DNA of 64,000 nt, from the NCBI RefSeq assembly GCF_014397005.1, contig NZ_JACGWS010000001.1, positions 124,001 to 188,000 on the forward strand. Direction: 5' to 3'. This document shows positions 34,904-44,431 of the stretch, piece by piece. Source of the DNA: Kordia aestuariivivens. Its GTDB lineage: Bacteria > Bacteroidota > Bacteroidia > Flavobacteriales > Flavobacteriaceae. A model generated the notes under the pieces. It saw only the letters and a list, made by a program, of their open reading frames with translations. It ran no database searches and had not been told where the DNA came from. Numbering within the stretch: the first letter of the stretch is position 1; the number at the start of each line of letters is the position of its first letter. A program made the position numbers and the translations under genes.

Positions 34904-35617
34904 TTATAATTTTAAATAAAAAGCTTTTGTCAATGAAATGTAAGCTTCGGTATATTGGTGTCTTGCAGTTTCGATAACTAATTCTTCCGTAGTAGTTGTA
35001 GTTTTCTCAAACGAAAAGGTGAATAAACTCCGTTTAAAATCTGCTTTAGGGTTTCCTTTGACGTTACAGATTTTCTTTGGGAATAATCCGTTGGCTTCCG
35101 CCAGAGCGATAAAATGTTCCTGTTCTTTATAAGGTATAATGGTGTGAAACGTTCCAGATGGTTCCAATAACTTAGAAACACCTTCCAGTAATTCCTCAAA
35201 AGGCAATGCATCTGTAAATCGGGCAGTATCTCTTTGGGTACTTTCTGTTTTATAATTTTCGGTATAAAAAGGCGGATTTGACACAATCAAATCATATGTG
35301 TCATCAATCTCATCAACAAATTCATCCAATCCTGCGTGATAACAAAAAAGGCGATCGCCCCACGGCGAGTTTTCAAAATTGTCAACTGCCTGTTCGTACG
35401 CGTCGTCATCAATCTCAATAGCGTCAATCACTTCTGCAAAAGAGCGTTGCGCCAATTGCAAAGCAATCAAACCTGTGCCTGCGCCAATATCTAAAATTGA
35501 AAACGGATTACTGTCAACAGAAGTCCAAGCGCCCAGTAAAACGCCGTCTGTACCAACTTTCATCGCAGTTTTATCTTGATGAATCGTAAATTCTTTAAAT
35601 TGAAAGGGCTTGCTCAT
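34904..35617 (-). CDS. trmN6: tRNA1(Val) (adenine37-N6)-methyltransferase
   Basis: A 237-residue class I SAM methyltransferase. The SAM motif is D-I-G-A-G-T-G-L-I-A, and the N6-adenine catalytic motif N-P-P-F is at about 113. The N-terminal F-K-F/F-Q-F-K-E-F-T-I and M-K-V-G-T-D-G-V-L-L-G-A-W are typical of TrmN6/YfiC. It lies two bases downstream of rimM, in an RNA-modification/ribosome operon. Confidence 0.9.
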   Translation of the reverse strand: MSKPFQFKEFTIHQDKTAMKVGTDGVLLGAWTSVDSNPFSILDIGAGTGLIALQLAQRSFAEVIDAIEIDDDAYEQAVDNFENSPWGDRLFCYHAGLDEFVDEIDDTYDLIVSNPPFYTENYKTESTQRDTARFTDALPFEELLEGVSKLLEPSGTFHTIIPYKEQEHFIALAEANGLFPKKICNVKGNPKADFKRSLFTFSFEKTTTTTEELVIETARHQYTEAYISLTKAFYLKL

Positions 35618-35619
35618 AC

Positions 35620-36147
35620 TTATTCCAAATACAAATCAATCAAACCTTCAGGAGCTTCCACATGAATCGTTTTGCTTTCGCGGTCAACCTTCTTAATAAT
35701 TGCATCATTAATTGGAATTAAAATCTCAATCGTATCACGTACAATCTCCAATAATGGTTGCGAAGTCGAATCGTTCACGCCCGTAACTTTCCCAACAGTT
35801 CCAAAAGAAGCATCTTCCACCGTAAAACCAATAATCTCATGGTAATAAAACTTATTTCCTTCCAGCTTTGGTAAAAACTCTAATGGCAAATACAATTCAC
35901 TTTTCAGTAATTGATCCGCGCCTTCTTCCGTGTCAATATCTTCAAACTTCAATCGCAACAAATCAGATTTGTGCAGCGATGACTTTTCAATAAAAAATGG
36001 AATAAACTCGCGTCCTAGTTGAATAAATACTGCATCCAAATCTTCATACAAATCGGGTTGATCTGTATCTAATTTTGCAAGCAATTCACCTTTAAAACTA
36101 TACTTCTTAACAATCTTTCCTAAATAAAAACAATCTTCAATTCGCAT
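35620..36147 (-). CDS. rimM: Ribosome maturation factor RimM
   Basis: A 175-residue two-domain protein that binds S19 in the 30S head and aids 16S processing. The N-terminal beta barrel starts C-F-Y-L-G-K-I-V-K-K-Y-S-F-K-G-E-L. The PRC-barrel contains Y-Y-H-E-I-I-G-F and ends with the conserved I-P-I-N-D-A-I-I-K-K-V-D. It is downstream of rpsP, the standard gene order, but a strong hairpin separates them. Confidence 0.93.
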   Translation of the reverse strand: MRIEDCFYLGKIVKKYSFKGELLAKLDTDQPDLYEDLDAVFIQLGREFIPFFIEKSSLHKSDLLRLKFEDIDTEEGADQLLKSELYLPLEFLPKLEGNKFYYHEIIGFTVEDASFGTVGKVTGVNDSTSQPLLEIVRDTIEILIPINDAIIKKVDRESKTIHVEAPEGLIDLYLE

Positions 36148-36163
36148 ATCTTATCTCATAAAA

Positions 36164-36196
36164 AAAGCCTAGCAAATTTACAATTTACTAGGCTAA
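36164..36196 (-). terminator. Terminator or attenuator between rpsP and rimM
   Basis: On the - strand AGCCTAG and CTAGGCT arms, extended inward by A/T pairs to a very small loop, are followed by seven T. It may cut rimM-trmN6 transcription relative to rpsP. Confidence 0.75.
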
Positions 36197-36218
36197 AAAT
36201 TATATGTAAAACTATAAT

Positions 36219-36722
36219 TTATTCTTCTTCACCTGCAGGAGTTTCTCCAGCATCTTCAACTGCATCTTCTACAACAGGAGCGTTTGCAGCAATACGCGCT
36301 TCATTAACAGCTTTTTCAGCTTCCAAAGCTTTCGCTCTTGCGTCAGCTTCCGCTTGTGCTAATGAACCAATCTTACCTTCAACTTGTCCTTCTTTCTGAG
36401 CAATCCAAGTATTGAATTTCTCATCTGCTTGTTCTTGCGTCAAAGCACCTTTACGGATACCACCAAGTAAGTGATTCTTGTACATTGCTCCTTTATAAGA
36501 AAGGATGTTTCTTGCAGTATCTGTTGGTTGTGCACCATTTTGTAACCACTGTACTGTATTATCAACATTTAAGTCAATAGTTGCAGGGTTTGTGTTTGGA
36601 TTGTACGTACCTAATTTCTCTAAGTATTTACCATCTCTTTTTGATCTTGCATCAGCTGCAACGATCCAGTAAAAAGGTTTCCCTTTTTTACCATGTCTCT
36701 GTAATCTAATTTTAACAGGCAT
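36219..36722 (-). CDS. rpsP: 30S ribosomal protein S16
   Basis: A 167-residue protein. The first ~85 residues are the S16 core (M-P-V-K-I-R-L-Q-R-H-G-K-K-G-K-P-F-Y). A long Ala/Glu-rich C-terminal extension (from ~95 to the acidic end G-E-E-E) is usual in Bacteroidota S16. It is needed for 30S assembly. The leader contains a small GAGGT-TCTCG-ACCTC hairpin (36738-36752). Confidence 0.96.
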   Translation of the reverse strand: MPVKIRLQRHGKKGKPFYWIVAADARSKRDGKYLEKLGTYNPNTNPATIDLNVDNTVQWLQNGAQPTDTARNILSYKGAMYKNHLLGGIRKGALTQEQADEKFNTWIAQKEGQVEGKIGSLAQAEADARAKALEAEKAVNEARIAANAPVVEDAVEDAGETPAGEEE

Positions 36723-36769
36723 AAAAAATTAATTTATGAGGTTCTCGACCTCTGTTATTAATGAGTCGG

Positions 36770-36798
36770 CAAAGATACTAATATTTCTGAAAAACAAA
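36770..36798 (-). promoter_or_regulatory. Promoter of rpsP
   Basis: On the - strand TTTG (36795-36798), 17 bases, TATCTTTG (36770-36777), about 48 bases upstream of the start codon. Confidence 0.6.
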
Positions 36799-37046
36799 TA
36801 CTTATATTCTTTTTTTTGGGTATTCCCACATGAAAAATGTGGTCGTGCCTTCGCTAGTCGCTTTTTTAGTAAAACAAATTTGGTTAATAACTTCATACTT
36901 TTGCATAGTTAGTTTTACTAAAAAGAGCTCCAACACGCCGCTCAGTCACTAATACGGGTTTTGCGGTATGTTGATAACTCACTGCTAAAAACAGAAAAGA
37001 ATTTTGTAATTTTAACCATTGAAATTTCTCCTCACAAAAACACAAT
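36799..37046. other. Upstream region of dnaE with long inverted repeat
   Basis: CTTTTTTAGTAAAAC (36861-36875) and GTTTTACTAAAAAG (36912-36925) are inverted arms around a TACTTTTG -7-type box (36896-36903, + strand). The arms could regulate dnaE transcription. Spacing to the nearest TTTG is only 13 bases, so the promoter call is weak. Confidence 0.4.
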
Positions 37047-40000
37047 ATGTACTTAATATTTGATACCGAAACTACCGGATTACCAAAACGATGGGACGCA
37101 CCTATTTCAGACACGGATAACTGGCCTAGATGTATCCAAATTGCTTGGCAATTGCACGATGAACTTGGAAATGTTATCGAGCATCAAGATTATTTGGTAA
37201 AACCCGATGGTTTCAATATTCCGTACGATGCAGAAAAAATTCACGGAATTTCTACGGAATTAGCATCAGCAGAAGGAATTTCACTGCAAGAAATGTTAGC
37301 GAAATTTAATGTGGCGCTTTCCAAAGCAAAATTTGTTGTTGGACAAAATTTGAAGTTCGATCTCAACATTATGGGCGCAGAATTCCATCGGGGAAATGTG
37401 GCGAACAATTTGCAAGAACTTCCCGTATTAGATACCTGTACAGAAGCGACGGCGAGTTTATGTCAATTGCCAGGTGGACGTTTTGGAAAATTCAAACTGC
37501 CAACACTTACAGAATTACACAAATATCTCTTTGGAGTTGGATTTGGCGAAGCGCACAACGCAACCGCCGATGTAGAAGCAACCACGCGTTGTTTCTTGGA
37601 ACTCATCCGAAGAAAAGAATATACAATTGAGCAACTCGATGTAACACCAGATTACTTTGAGCGTTTCTCCGCGAACAATCCGGATACGATTCAACTCATC
37701 GGATTAAAGCACATCAATCTAAAAAAGGCATCTGAAAAAATTCGGCAACGTTTAGCCAAAACGCAACCATCAGGCGGAATTTCTCAGCAAGAACTAGAAG
37801 AGAATCTTCAAGCCTTGCAAGATGCACCATTTTCACACTTACACAACCATTCGCAATTCTCGGTATTACAATCGACATCAAGCATTCCCGATTTAGTAAA
37901 AGCAGCTTCCAAATACAATATGGAAGCAGTTTCTATTACCGATCATGCGAACATGATGGGCGCATTTCATTTTGTCTCAGCAGTCAGCAATCACAATAAA
38001 GGCGTGAAGGCACGCATCGCGGAAGCAGCAGAAAAAGGAGAAACAAGTGATGAAAACATTCTAAAACCTATTATTGGTTGTGAATTTTTCGTGTGTGAAG
38101 ATCATTTAGATAAAACTCGAAAAGACAACGGTTATCAAATCGTATTCTTAGCTAAAAACAAAAAAGGATATCACAATCTGGCAAAAATGTCGTCCATCGC
38201 GTATACGCAAGGATTCTATTACGTACCGCGAATCGACAAAAAAGTCATTGAAGAATACAAAGAAGATTTAATCGTATTTACAGGAAATCTCTATGGAGAA
38301 GTTCCAAGTAAAGTATTAAACATTGGAGAAGTGCAAGCGGAAGAAGCCTTGCTTTGGTGGAAAGAAACCTTTCAGGATGATCTCTATATGGAAATCATGC
38401 GTCACGATCAAGAAGATGAAAATCGTGTGAATGATGTGTTGGTAAAACTGGCTAAAAAGCATGAAGTTCAATTAGTTGCTACAAATAACACGTATTACAT
38501 TGCGCAAGAAGATGCAAATGCGCATGATATTTTATTATGTGTAAAAGATGGTGAAAAACAAGCAACACCAATTGGACGTGGACGCGGATATCGCTACGGA
38601 TTGCCAAATCAGGAATACTATTTTAAGTCGCCTGACGAAATGAAAACTTTGTTCAAGGATTTGCCAGAAGCAATTCTTTCCATTCAAGAAATTACAGACA
38701 AAGTAGAACCTTTTGAATTAGCGCGCGATGTATTATTACCAGCGTTTGATATTCCAGAAGAATTTCTATTTGAAGAAGATAAAGCAGATGGCGGAAAACG
38801 AGGAGAAAACAAATATTTACGACACTTAACGTACGAAGGTGCGAAAAAAAGATACGGCGAAATTACGCCAGAAATTGAAGAACGACTCGATTTTGAATTG
38901 GCAACAATTGAAAAAACAGGATATCCAGGATATTTCTTAATTGTAGAAGATTTTATCCGCGAAGCGCGAAACATGGACGTTTCCGTTGGTCCAGGTCGTG
39001 GATCTGCAGCAGGTTCGGTGGTTGCATATTGTTTGTGGATTACGAATATTGATCCGATGCTGTACGATCTACTTTTTGAGCGTTTCTTAAATCCTGATCG
39101 TGTGTCCATGCCCGATATTGATATTGACTTTGATGATGAAGGACGAAGTCGCGTGATGGATTATGTAATTGACAAATACGGTAAAAATCAAGTAGCACAA
39201 ATTATCACGTACGGAACTATGGCGGCAAAATCGTCTATTCGTGATACGGCGCGTGTATTAGATTTGCCATTAAGTGACGCAGACCGAATTGCGAAACTGA
39301 TTCCAAACGCAAAACTTGCGAAGATTTTTGGAAAATCGGAAGCAGAACTTAAATCAAAATTTAGAGCTGAAGAAGTGTTGTTGATCAATGAATTGATTAA
39401 TATTTCGGAAGAAGATGGTTTGGAAGCGGAAACCGTAAACATGGCGCGCGTGTTAGAAGGTTCAGTGCGTAACACCGGAATTCACGCTTGTGGAGTCATT
39501 ATTACACCAGACGATATTACGAAATTCGTTCCGGTTGCCTTGGCGAAAGATTCAGACATGTACTGTACACAATTTGATAACTCGGTTGTGGAAGATGCAG
39601 GTTTGCTAAAAATGGATTTCTTAGGGCTCAAAACCCTAACCTTAATAAAAGATACCGTTAAGCTTGTCAAATATAAACACGATGTTGATATCGATATTGA
39701 CAACATTCCGCTTGACGATGACAAAACATACGAATTATTCCAACGTGGTGAAACCGTAGGTGTATTTCAGTACGAATCGCCCGGAATGCAAAAACACATG
39801 AAATCGCTCAAACCGACAACGTTTGCAGATTTAATTGCAATGAACGCATTGTATCGTCCGGGACCAATGGAATACATTCCGAGTTTCATTCGACGAAAAC
39901 ACGGAGAAGAAGATATTGAGTACGATTTAGATGCTTGTAAAGAATATTTAGAAGAAACGTACGGAATTACAGTCTATCAAGAGCAAGTGATGTTGCTGTC

Positions 40001-41429
40001 GCAAAAACTGGCAGATTTTACCAAAGGTGAAGCCGATGTTTTGCGTAAAGCGATGGGGAAAAAGCAGAAAGCGGTCCTTGATAAGATGAAGCCAAGATTC
40101 ATTAAGCAAGCATCTGAAAAAGGACATGCAGAAGATAAACTAGAGAAAATCTGGAAAGATTGGGAAGCATTTGCAGCGTACGCCTTCAACAAATCGCATT
40201 CTACCTGTTATGCTTGGATTGCGTACCAAACTGCCTATTTAAAAGCACATTATCCTGCGGAATATATGGCGGCGGTACTTTCTAATAATATGAACGACAT
40301 TAAAACGGTTACCTTCTTTATGGAAGAATGTAAGCGAATGAAATTGGACGTTTTAGGCCCTGATGTTAATGAATCGTTTTACAAATTTGCAGTAAACGAT
40401 CAAGGTGCAGTGCGTTTTGGAATGGGCGCAATTAAAGGTGTTGGACATGGCGCTGTAAAAACCATTGTAAAAGAACGTGCGGAAGGAAAATACAAATCAG
40501 TGTTTGATCTTGCAAAGCGAATAGATCTTCGCGCAGCCAATAAAAAAGCATTTGAAAATTTAGCACTCGCTGGCGGATTTGACTCATTTGGCGATACACA
40601 CAGAGCACAATATTTCCTCACAGAAAATGATGGTATTACGTTTTTAGAAAAAGCGGTAAAATATGGTGCGAAATTTCAAGAGAATAAAAATTCTGCGCAA
40701 GTAAGTCTTTTTGGAGAAGCAAGTGATGTGCAAATAGAAGAACCAAAAGTTCCGCCATGTGAAGAATGGGGAACAATGGAGAAACTCGCACGTGAAAAAG
40801 AAGTCGTGGGAATTTATATTTCGGGACATCCGTTGGATGATTTTAAAGCCGAAATGGATTATTTCTGTAATGGCGATTTGACCTGTTTTTCACAAATGGA
40901 AAATTATCTAAATCGTGAAATATCTTTTGGCGGCGTGGTCACAGATGTGCAACATAGAGTTTCTAAAAACGGAAAAGGTTGGGCATTATTTACCGTAGAA
41001 GATTATTCGAATTCGTACGAATTCAGAATCTTTGGGGAAGAATATTTAAAGTTCAGGCATTTCTTTGTGCCAAACTCTTTTGTATACATCAAAGCGTTTA
41101 TCAAAGAAGGTTGGACAAACCGAGATACAGGAAAAAAAGGCGATCCGAGATTGCAATTTAACTCGATGCAATTATTGCAAGACGTGATGGAAACTGCGGC
41201 TCGAAAGTTAACAATTCAATTGGATGTAAATAAGCTAAAAGAGAAAAGACTAGATTTTATAAACGATATTTTGGAAACGCATAAAGGCGATAAAACCTTG
41301 CATTTTACATTATATGAACGAAAAGAAAAGATAAAACTACAAGCACCAAGTAAAAAACGAAAAGTGAATATTACGCAGGAATTGTTGGACGCGCTAGCGG
41401 AAGAAGATATAAAGTATAAGATTAATTAG
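37047..41429 (+). CDS. dnaE: DNA polymerase III alpha subunit with fused proofreading exonuclease
   Basis: A 1,460-residue replicative polymerase. Residues 1-~200 are a DnaQ-type DEDDh exonuclease (F-D-T-E-T-T-G-L-P, N-L-K-F-D-L-N, H-N-A-T-A-D-V-E). Then comes the PHP domain (S-H-L-H-N-H-S-Q-F-S-V-L from ~265) and the C-family polymerase with G-P-G-R-G-S-A-A-G and catalytic P-D-I-D-I-D-F near 689. An OB fold follows late in the protein (about 1290-1370). The exonuclease adds about 300 residues relative to E. coli DnaE, giving synthesis and proofreading in one chain. Confidence 0.95.
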   Translation: MYLIFDTETTGLPKRWDAPISDTDNWPRCIQIAWQLHDELGNVIEHQDYLVKPDGFNIPYDAEKIHGISTELASAEGISLQEMLAKFNVALSKAKFVVGQNLKFDLNIMGAEFHRGNVANNLQELPVLDTCTEATASLCQLPGGRFGKFKLPTLTELHKYLFGVGFGEAHNATADVEATTRCFLELIRRKEYTIEQLDVTPDYFERFSANNPDTIQLIGLKHINLKKASEKIRQRLAKTQPSGGISQQELEENLQALQDAPFSHLHNHSQFSVLQSTSSIPDLVKAASKYNMEAVSITDHANMMGAFHFVSAVSNHNKGVKARIAEAAEKGETSDENILKPIIGCEFFVCEDHLDKTRKDNGYQIVFLAKNKKGYHNLAKMSSIAYTQGFYYVPRIDKKVIEEYKEDLIVFTGNLYGEVPSKVLNIGEVQAEEALLWWKETFQDDLYMEIMRHDQEDENRVNDVLVKLAKKHEVQLVATNNTYYIAQEDANAHDILLCVKDGEKQATPIGRGRGYRYGLPNQEYYFKSPDEMKTLFKDLPEAILSIQEITDKVEPFELARDVLLPAFDIPEEFLFEEDKADGGKRGENKYLRHLTYEGAKKRYGEITPEIEERLDFELATIEKTGYPGYFLIVEDFIREARNMDVSVGPGRGSAAGSVVAYCLWITNIDPMLYDLLFERFLNPDRVSMPDIDIDFDDEGRSRVMDYVIDKYGKNQVAQIITYGTMAAKSSIRDTARVLDLPLSDADRIAKLIPNAKLAKIFGKSEAELKSKFRAEEVLLINELINISEEDGLEAETVNMARVLEGSVRNTGIHACGVIITPDDITKFVPVALAKDSDMYCTQFDNSVVEDAGLLKMDFLGLKTLTLIKDTVKLVKYKHDVDIDIDNIPLDDDKTYELFQRGETVGVFQYESPGMQKHMKSLKPTTFADLIAMNALYRPGPMEYIPSFIRRKHGEEDIEYDLDACKEYLEETYGITVYQEQVMLLSQKLADFTKGEADVLRKAMGKKQKAVLDKMKPRFIKQASEKGHAEDKLEKIWKDWEAFAAYAFNKSHSTCYAWIAYQTAYLKAHYPAEYMAAVLSNNMNDIKTVTFFMEECKRMKLDVLGPDVNESFYKFAVNDQGAVRFGMGAIKGVGHGAVKTIVKERAEGKYKSVFDLAKRIDLRAANKKAFENLALAGGFDSFGDTHRAQYFLTENDGITFLEKAVKYGAKFQENKNSAQVSLFGEASDVQIEEPKVPPCEEWGTMEKLAREKEVVGIYISGHPLDDFKAEMDYFCNGDLTCFSQMENYLNREISFGGVVTDVQHRVSKNGKGWALFTVEDYSNSYEFRIFGEEYLKFRHFFVPNSFVYIKAFIKEGWTNRDTGKKGDPRLQFNSMQLLQDVMETAARKLTIQLDVNKLKEKRLDFINDILETHKGDKTLHFTLYERKEKIKLQAPSKKRKVNITQELLDALAEEDIKYKIN

Positions 41430-41610
41430 TGAGACTCAACTTTGAGAAGCTTGTGCTGAACTTGATTCAGTATCTTGGGCAAACTCAAAGTTGTAAGTCG
41501 AACTAATCCCGCTGAAAAGCGGGATCTTGATTTTTGATTCGAGATATTTGTGAAGCCCGAAGGAAGCAATCAAAACTGTAAGTTGAACTAATTCCGCTGA
41601 AAAGTCTTGA
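41430..41610. repeat. Dispersed structured intergenic repeat (copy A, plus degenerate copy)
   Basis: GACTCAACTTTGAG and its partner CTCAAAGTTGTAAGTC form one stem; CCCGCTGAAAAGCGGG (41508-41523) forms a second. A weaker copy follows at 41554-41610. Related copies are at 45546 and 47055. The rest of the gap to 41749 holds a short fragment of a GTCATTCTGA-type repeat and no gene. Confidence 0.6.
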
Positions 41611-41749
41611 GAACGTCATTCTGAATTTGATCAGAATCTTGTCAAGTAGATTTTCAAGGATTATGTGAAATCGAATCAAGTTCGGTTTGACGAATTTTTA
41701 TAATTTTTCAACTTAGTAACGTAGTCTAATATTCTGTGACCATCAATTT

Positions 41750-42406
41750 ATGAAAAAAGAAAATCTCCTCGTTTTTGATATTGACGGAACGTTGCTTGAC
41801 AGCGAAAACGTCCATCAAACAGGATTTATAAATGCGCTTCACGCGATTGGCGTAGAATTCGTAAATACAGATTGGGAAAGCTACACACACTTAACCGATA
41901 GTTTTATCGCGAAGCAAAATTATGAAATTGATGTGAATCGTGGATTTTCAGAAGAAATGTTGCTACGGTTTGAAGCTGAATTTATGAAGTTAATTCGCGA
42001 TTGTAAAGTGACACAAATAGCTGGCGCGAATGTTTTTCTGCAAAGAATCTTAAACGAAACTAATTACGCAATTTGTTTTGCCACAGGTTCACTTTTACAA
42101 CCTGTATTGTTAAAATTAGATCGTGCTGAAATTGAGTACAATCAAACCGTATTGGAAGCTTCTAATAATTATTTTACACGCGAAGAAATTGTCAATTCTG
42201 CCATCGCGAAAGCAAAAACATTTCATAATGTCTCTACATTTAAAAGAGTTATTTCGCTTGGAGACGGAGTTTGGGATGTGAAAACCGCAAAAAATCTTGG
42301 AATAGAGTTCATCGGAATTGGCGAAGGAAATCAAGAAAAACTAGCTTCTCACGGCGTAAAACATCATTTTGAAAACTTTGAAAAATTTGATGTAACTTTA
42401 TTGTGA
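41750..42406 (+). CDS. HAD-family hydrolase (phosphatase-like)
   Basis: A 218-residue HAD-superfamily phosphohydrolase with motif I D-I-D-G-T-L-L-D-S-E at 9-18, motif II A-T-G-S, and motif IV S-L-G-D-G-V-W-D. The C1 helical cap suggests a phosphoglycolate phosphatase or beta-phosphoglucomutase-like enzyme; the substrate is not decided. Confidence 0.85.
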   Translation: MKKENLLVFDIDGTLLDSENVHQTGFINALHAIGVEFVNTDWESYTHLTDSFIAKQNYEIDVNRGFSEEMLLRFEAEFMKLIRDCKVTQIAGANVFLQRILNETNYAICFATGSLLQPVLLKLDRAEIEYNQTVLEASNNYFTREEIVNSAIAKAKTFHNVSTFKRVISLGDGVWDVKTAKNLGIEFIGIGEGNQEKLASHGVKHHFENFEKFDVTLL

Positions 42407-42630
42407 ATCAAAAGGATATAAGATAATTACTTATAGAAGTTGTATAAATAGCGCGTTCACTCATTCATAACCGATGTTTACTCAATGTAGTTTTTCTATG
42501 TATGCTTCTTGTAATAAATTTGAATATATAAAATAGTCAGCATTATGAAATGCGCATATTTGAAAGTTTCCATGCTTACCGAAATGATGATGATGCGTAT
42601 TCCATTTGACAAATTTAAAAACAATAAAAT

Positions 42631-43059
42631 ATGAAACAGATGAAAACAAAATTCACAGGTACACAAAAATTATGGTATGTTGCAATCTTCATGATTGTTG
42701 CATGTGCATTTAATCCAATGTATGGACAATCTGACCAAAAAACTTCAACCGAAGTTGCACAAAAAGAAAGAATTATTAAAGGTCTTATTAGTGATGAACA
42801 AGGTCCTTTGCCAGGTGTTAATATTACACTGAAAGGAACGAATATTGGAGTTGCTACAAATGTTAAAGGGGAATTTACATTTCCTAAAGCATTAAAAAAT
42901 GGTGACATTTTATTGGTTAGTTATTTAGGTTATAAAACGACGGAAGTAAAAATTAAGCCAGAAACTAATTTTGTAAAACTTGTCATATCTGAAGAAATAA
43001 TTGAGTTTATGGGCAGTTTGAATACAAATAAACGTTACAAGTCTAAGCGAAAAAATTAA
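42631..43059 (+). CDS. Exported stand-alone carboxypeptidase-regulatory-like domain protein
   Basis: A 142-residue protein. A signal peptide (ending F-N-P-M-Y-G-Q) precedes a single CarboxypepD_reg-like beta sandwich (I-K-G-L-I-S-D-E-Q-G-P-L-P-G-V-N, V-S-Y-L-G-Y-K-T). That domain normally forms the N-terminus of SusC/TonB-dependent receptors, but here nothing follows it except a basic tail. It may be a relic or a free-standing envelope domain. It is 28 bases before the transglutaminase-like gene. Confidence 0.75.
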   Translation: MKQMKTKFTGTQKLWYVAIFMIVACAFNPMYGQSDQKTSTEVAQKERIIKGLISDEQGPLPGVNITLKGTNIGVATNVKGEFTFPKALKNGDILLVSYLGYKTTEVKIKPETNFVKLVISEEIIEFMGSLNTNKRYKSKRKN

Positions 43060-43087
43060 TACGTATTCATATTATATTATTTTTTTA

Positions 43088-44101
43088 ATGAACACAATTA
43101 AATATATTTTTCTATTCATTTTTGTATTCCAATTGAATGCTCAAAAATCTGATTTTTCAACAATCACTTTTGAAAAAGCGGATAGAATTGCATTGGAATA
43201 CAAAAATGAAAAACTTACTAATTTACCTGAATTAGCGTATAAACTTACGTCAGATTTAACAACTGATGTGGAACGTTTTAGAGCTATTTTTAAGTGGGTT
43301 TGCAGTAATGTTGCGAATGATTATTATTTGTATTCAAAAAACATGCGCAAAAGACAACGCTATAAAAATGATAGCGTACGTCTTAAAGATTGGAATGATG
43401 AATTTAAAAAAGTAATCTTTCAAAAACTCCGTAGAAATAATAGAACTATTTGTACAGGTTATGCTTATCTCATTAAGGAATTGGCAAATTTAGCGAATAT
43501 AGATTGCGAAATTGTGCATGGTTTTGCCAAAACAAGTACGATAAATATTGAAACCTTAGATGTTCCTAATCATTCTTGGAACGCTGTTAAATTAAGCGGA
43601 AAATGGTACCTCTGCGATCCAACGTGGGCAAGCGGAATTCCAGACCCAGAATCGGCTCAATTTGAGTTTCAATTTAATGATGGATTCTTTCTGTCTGATC
43701 CAAATATTTTTGCCGTCAATCATTTTCCAGTGGATGAAAAATGGTCACTTTTGAATGACGATCAACCTTCATTCAATACGTTTTTAGATGCTCCGATTAT
43801 CTATAATAAAGCATATACGTATTTTAGCAATCATAATGCGCCAAAAAAATTGCATACGGATATTCGAAAAAATGAGCATGTTATTTTCAAATTACAATTA
43901 CTGAAATCTGTAAAAAAAGAAGATGTCAATCTTTTAATTGATACCACTTTTACTAGTAAAAAAATTCATCCTGAATCAATTTCAATTAAGGATCAATCGT
44001 TAACTATCGATTATACTTTTGATACCACAGGATATTACGATGTTCATCTGTATGTAAAAGATGATTTAATTTCTACCTACACAGTTGAGGTCAATAAATA
44101 A
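43088..44101 (+). CDS. Transglutaminase-like (cysteine-protease fold) exported protein
   Basis: A 337-residue protein with a signal peptide (ending F-Q-L-N-A-Q). The transglutaminase-like core has catalytic Cys in T-I-C-T-G-Y near 121, His in N-H-S-W-N near 162 and Asp in C-D-P-T-W near 176. The C-terminal ~120 residues form an Ig-like beta domain. Such proteins act as proteases or peptide cross-linkers in the periplasm or outside the cell. Substrate unknown. Probably cotranscribed with the preceding gene. Confidence 0.82.
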   Translation: MNTIKYIFLFIFVFQLNAQKSDFSTITFEKADRIALEYKNEKLTNLPELAYKLTSDLTTDVERFRAIFKWVCSNVANDYYLYSKNMRKRQRYKNDSVRLKDWNDEFKKVIFQKLRRNNRTICTGYAYLIKELANLANIDCEIVHGFAKTSTINIETLDVPNHSWNAVKLSGKWYLCDPTWASGIPDPESAQFEFQFNDGFFLSDPNIFAVNHFPVDEKWSLLNDDQPSFNTFLDAPIIYNKAYTYFSNHNAPKKLHTDIRKNEHVIFKLQLLKSVKKEDVNLLIDTTFTSKKIHPESISIKDQSLTIDYTFDTTGYYDVHLYVKDDLISTYTVEVNK

Positions 44102-44104
44102 AAA

Positions 44105-44431
44105 TTAAGGATTCTTAGTATCTAAATAATTTCCTAAATCTTCTAAAGAATCATCCCAGAATTGCTCATAAAATTTTAACCATTTATTGAGTTCTTTCAA
44201 AGGGTTTGTATTCACATTGCAAAATCGCTCACGACCTTTACTTTCAATATGAACCAAGCCAGCTTCTTCAAGTGTTTTAATATGTTTCGTAATTCCTTGT
44301 CGTGTAATATCGAACTGATTGGAGATTTGTGAAATAGATAATGCAGCACTTGCAATAACCAACGCGTGAAAAATATCACGCCTCGTTGGATCTGCAATTG
44401 CTTTGAATACTTGAGTGATTTTATCCTGCAT
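44105..44431 (-). CDS. ArsR-family winged-helix regulator
   Basis: A 108-residue winged HTH (A-I-A-D-P-T-R-R-D-I-F-H-A-L, then D-I-T-R-Q-G-I-T-K-H-I-K). It lacks the Cys pair of metal-sensing ArsR proteins, like the SdpR/YczG-type group paired with AHSA1 proteins. Its start overlaps the end of the AHSA1 gene by 11 bases. It is likely to repress its own operon through the dyads at 44874-44930. Confidence 0.88.
   Translation of the reverse strand: MQDKITQVFKAIADPTRRDIFHALVIASAALSISQISNQFDITRQGITKHIKTLEEAGLVHIESKGRERFCNVNTNPLKELNKWLKFYEQFWDDSLEDLGNYLDTKNP

Noticed and set aside
36893-37114. - strand 73-codon frame overlapping the dnaE start
   Set aside because: It overlaps the conserved exonuclease motif of dnaE and shows no recognisable domain.
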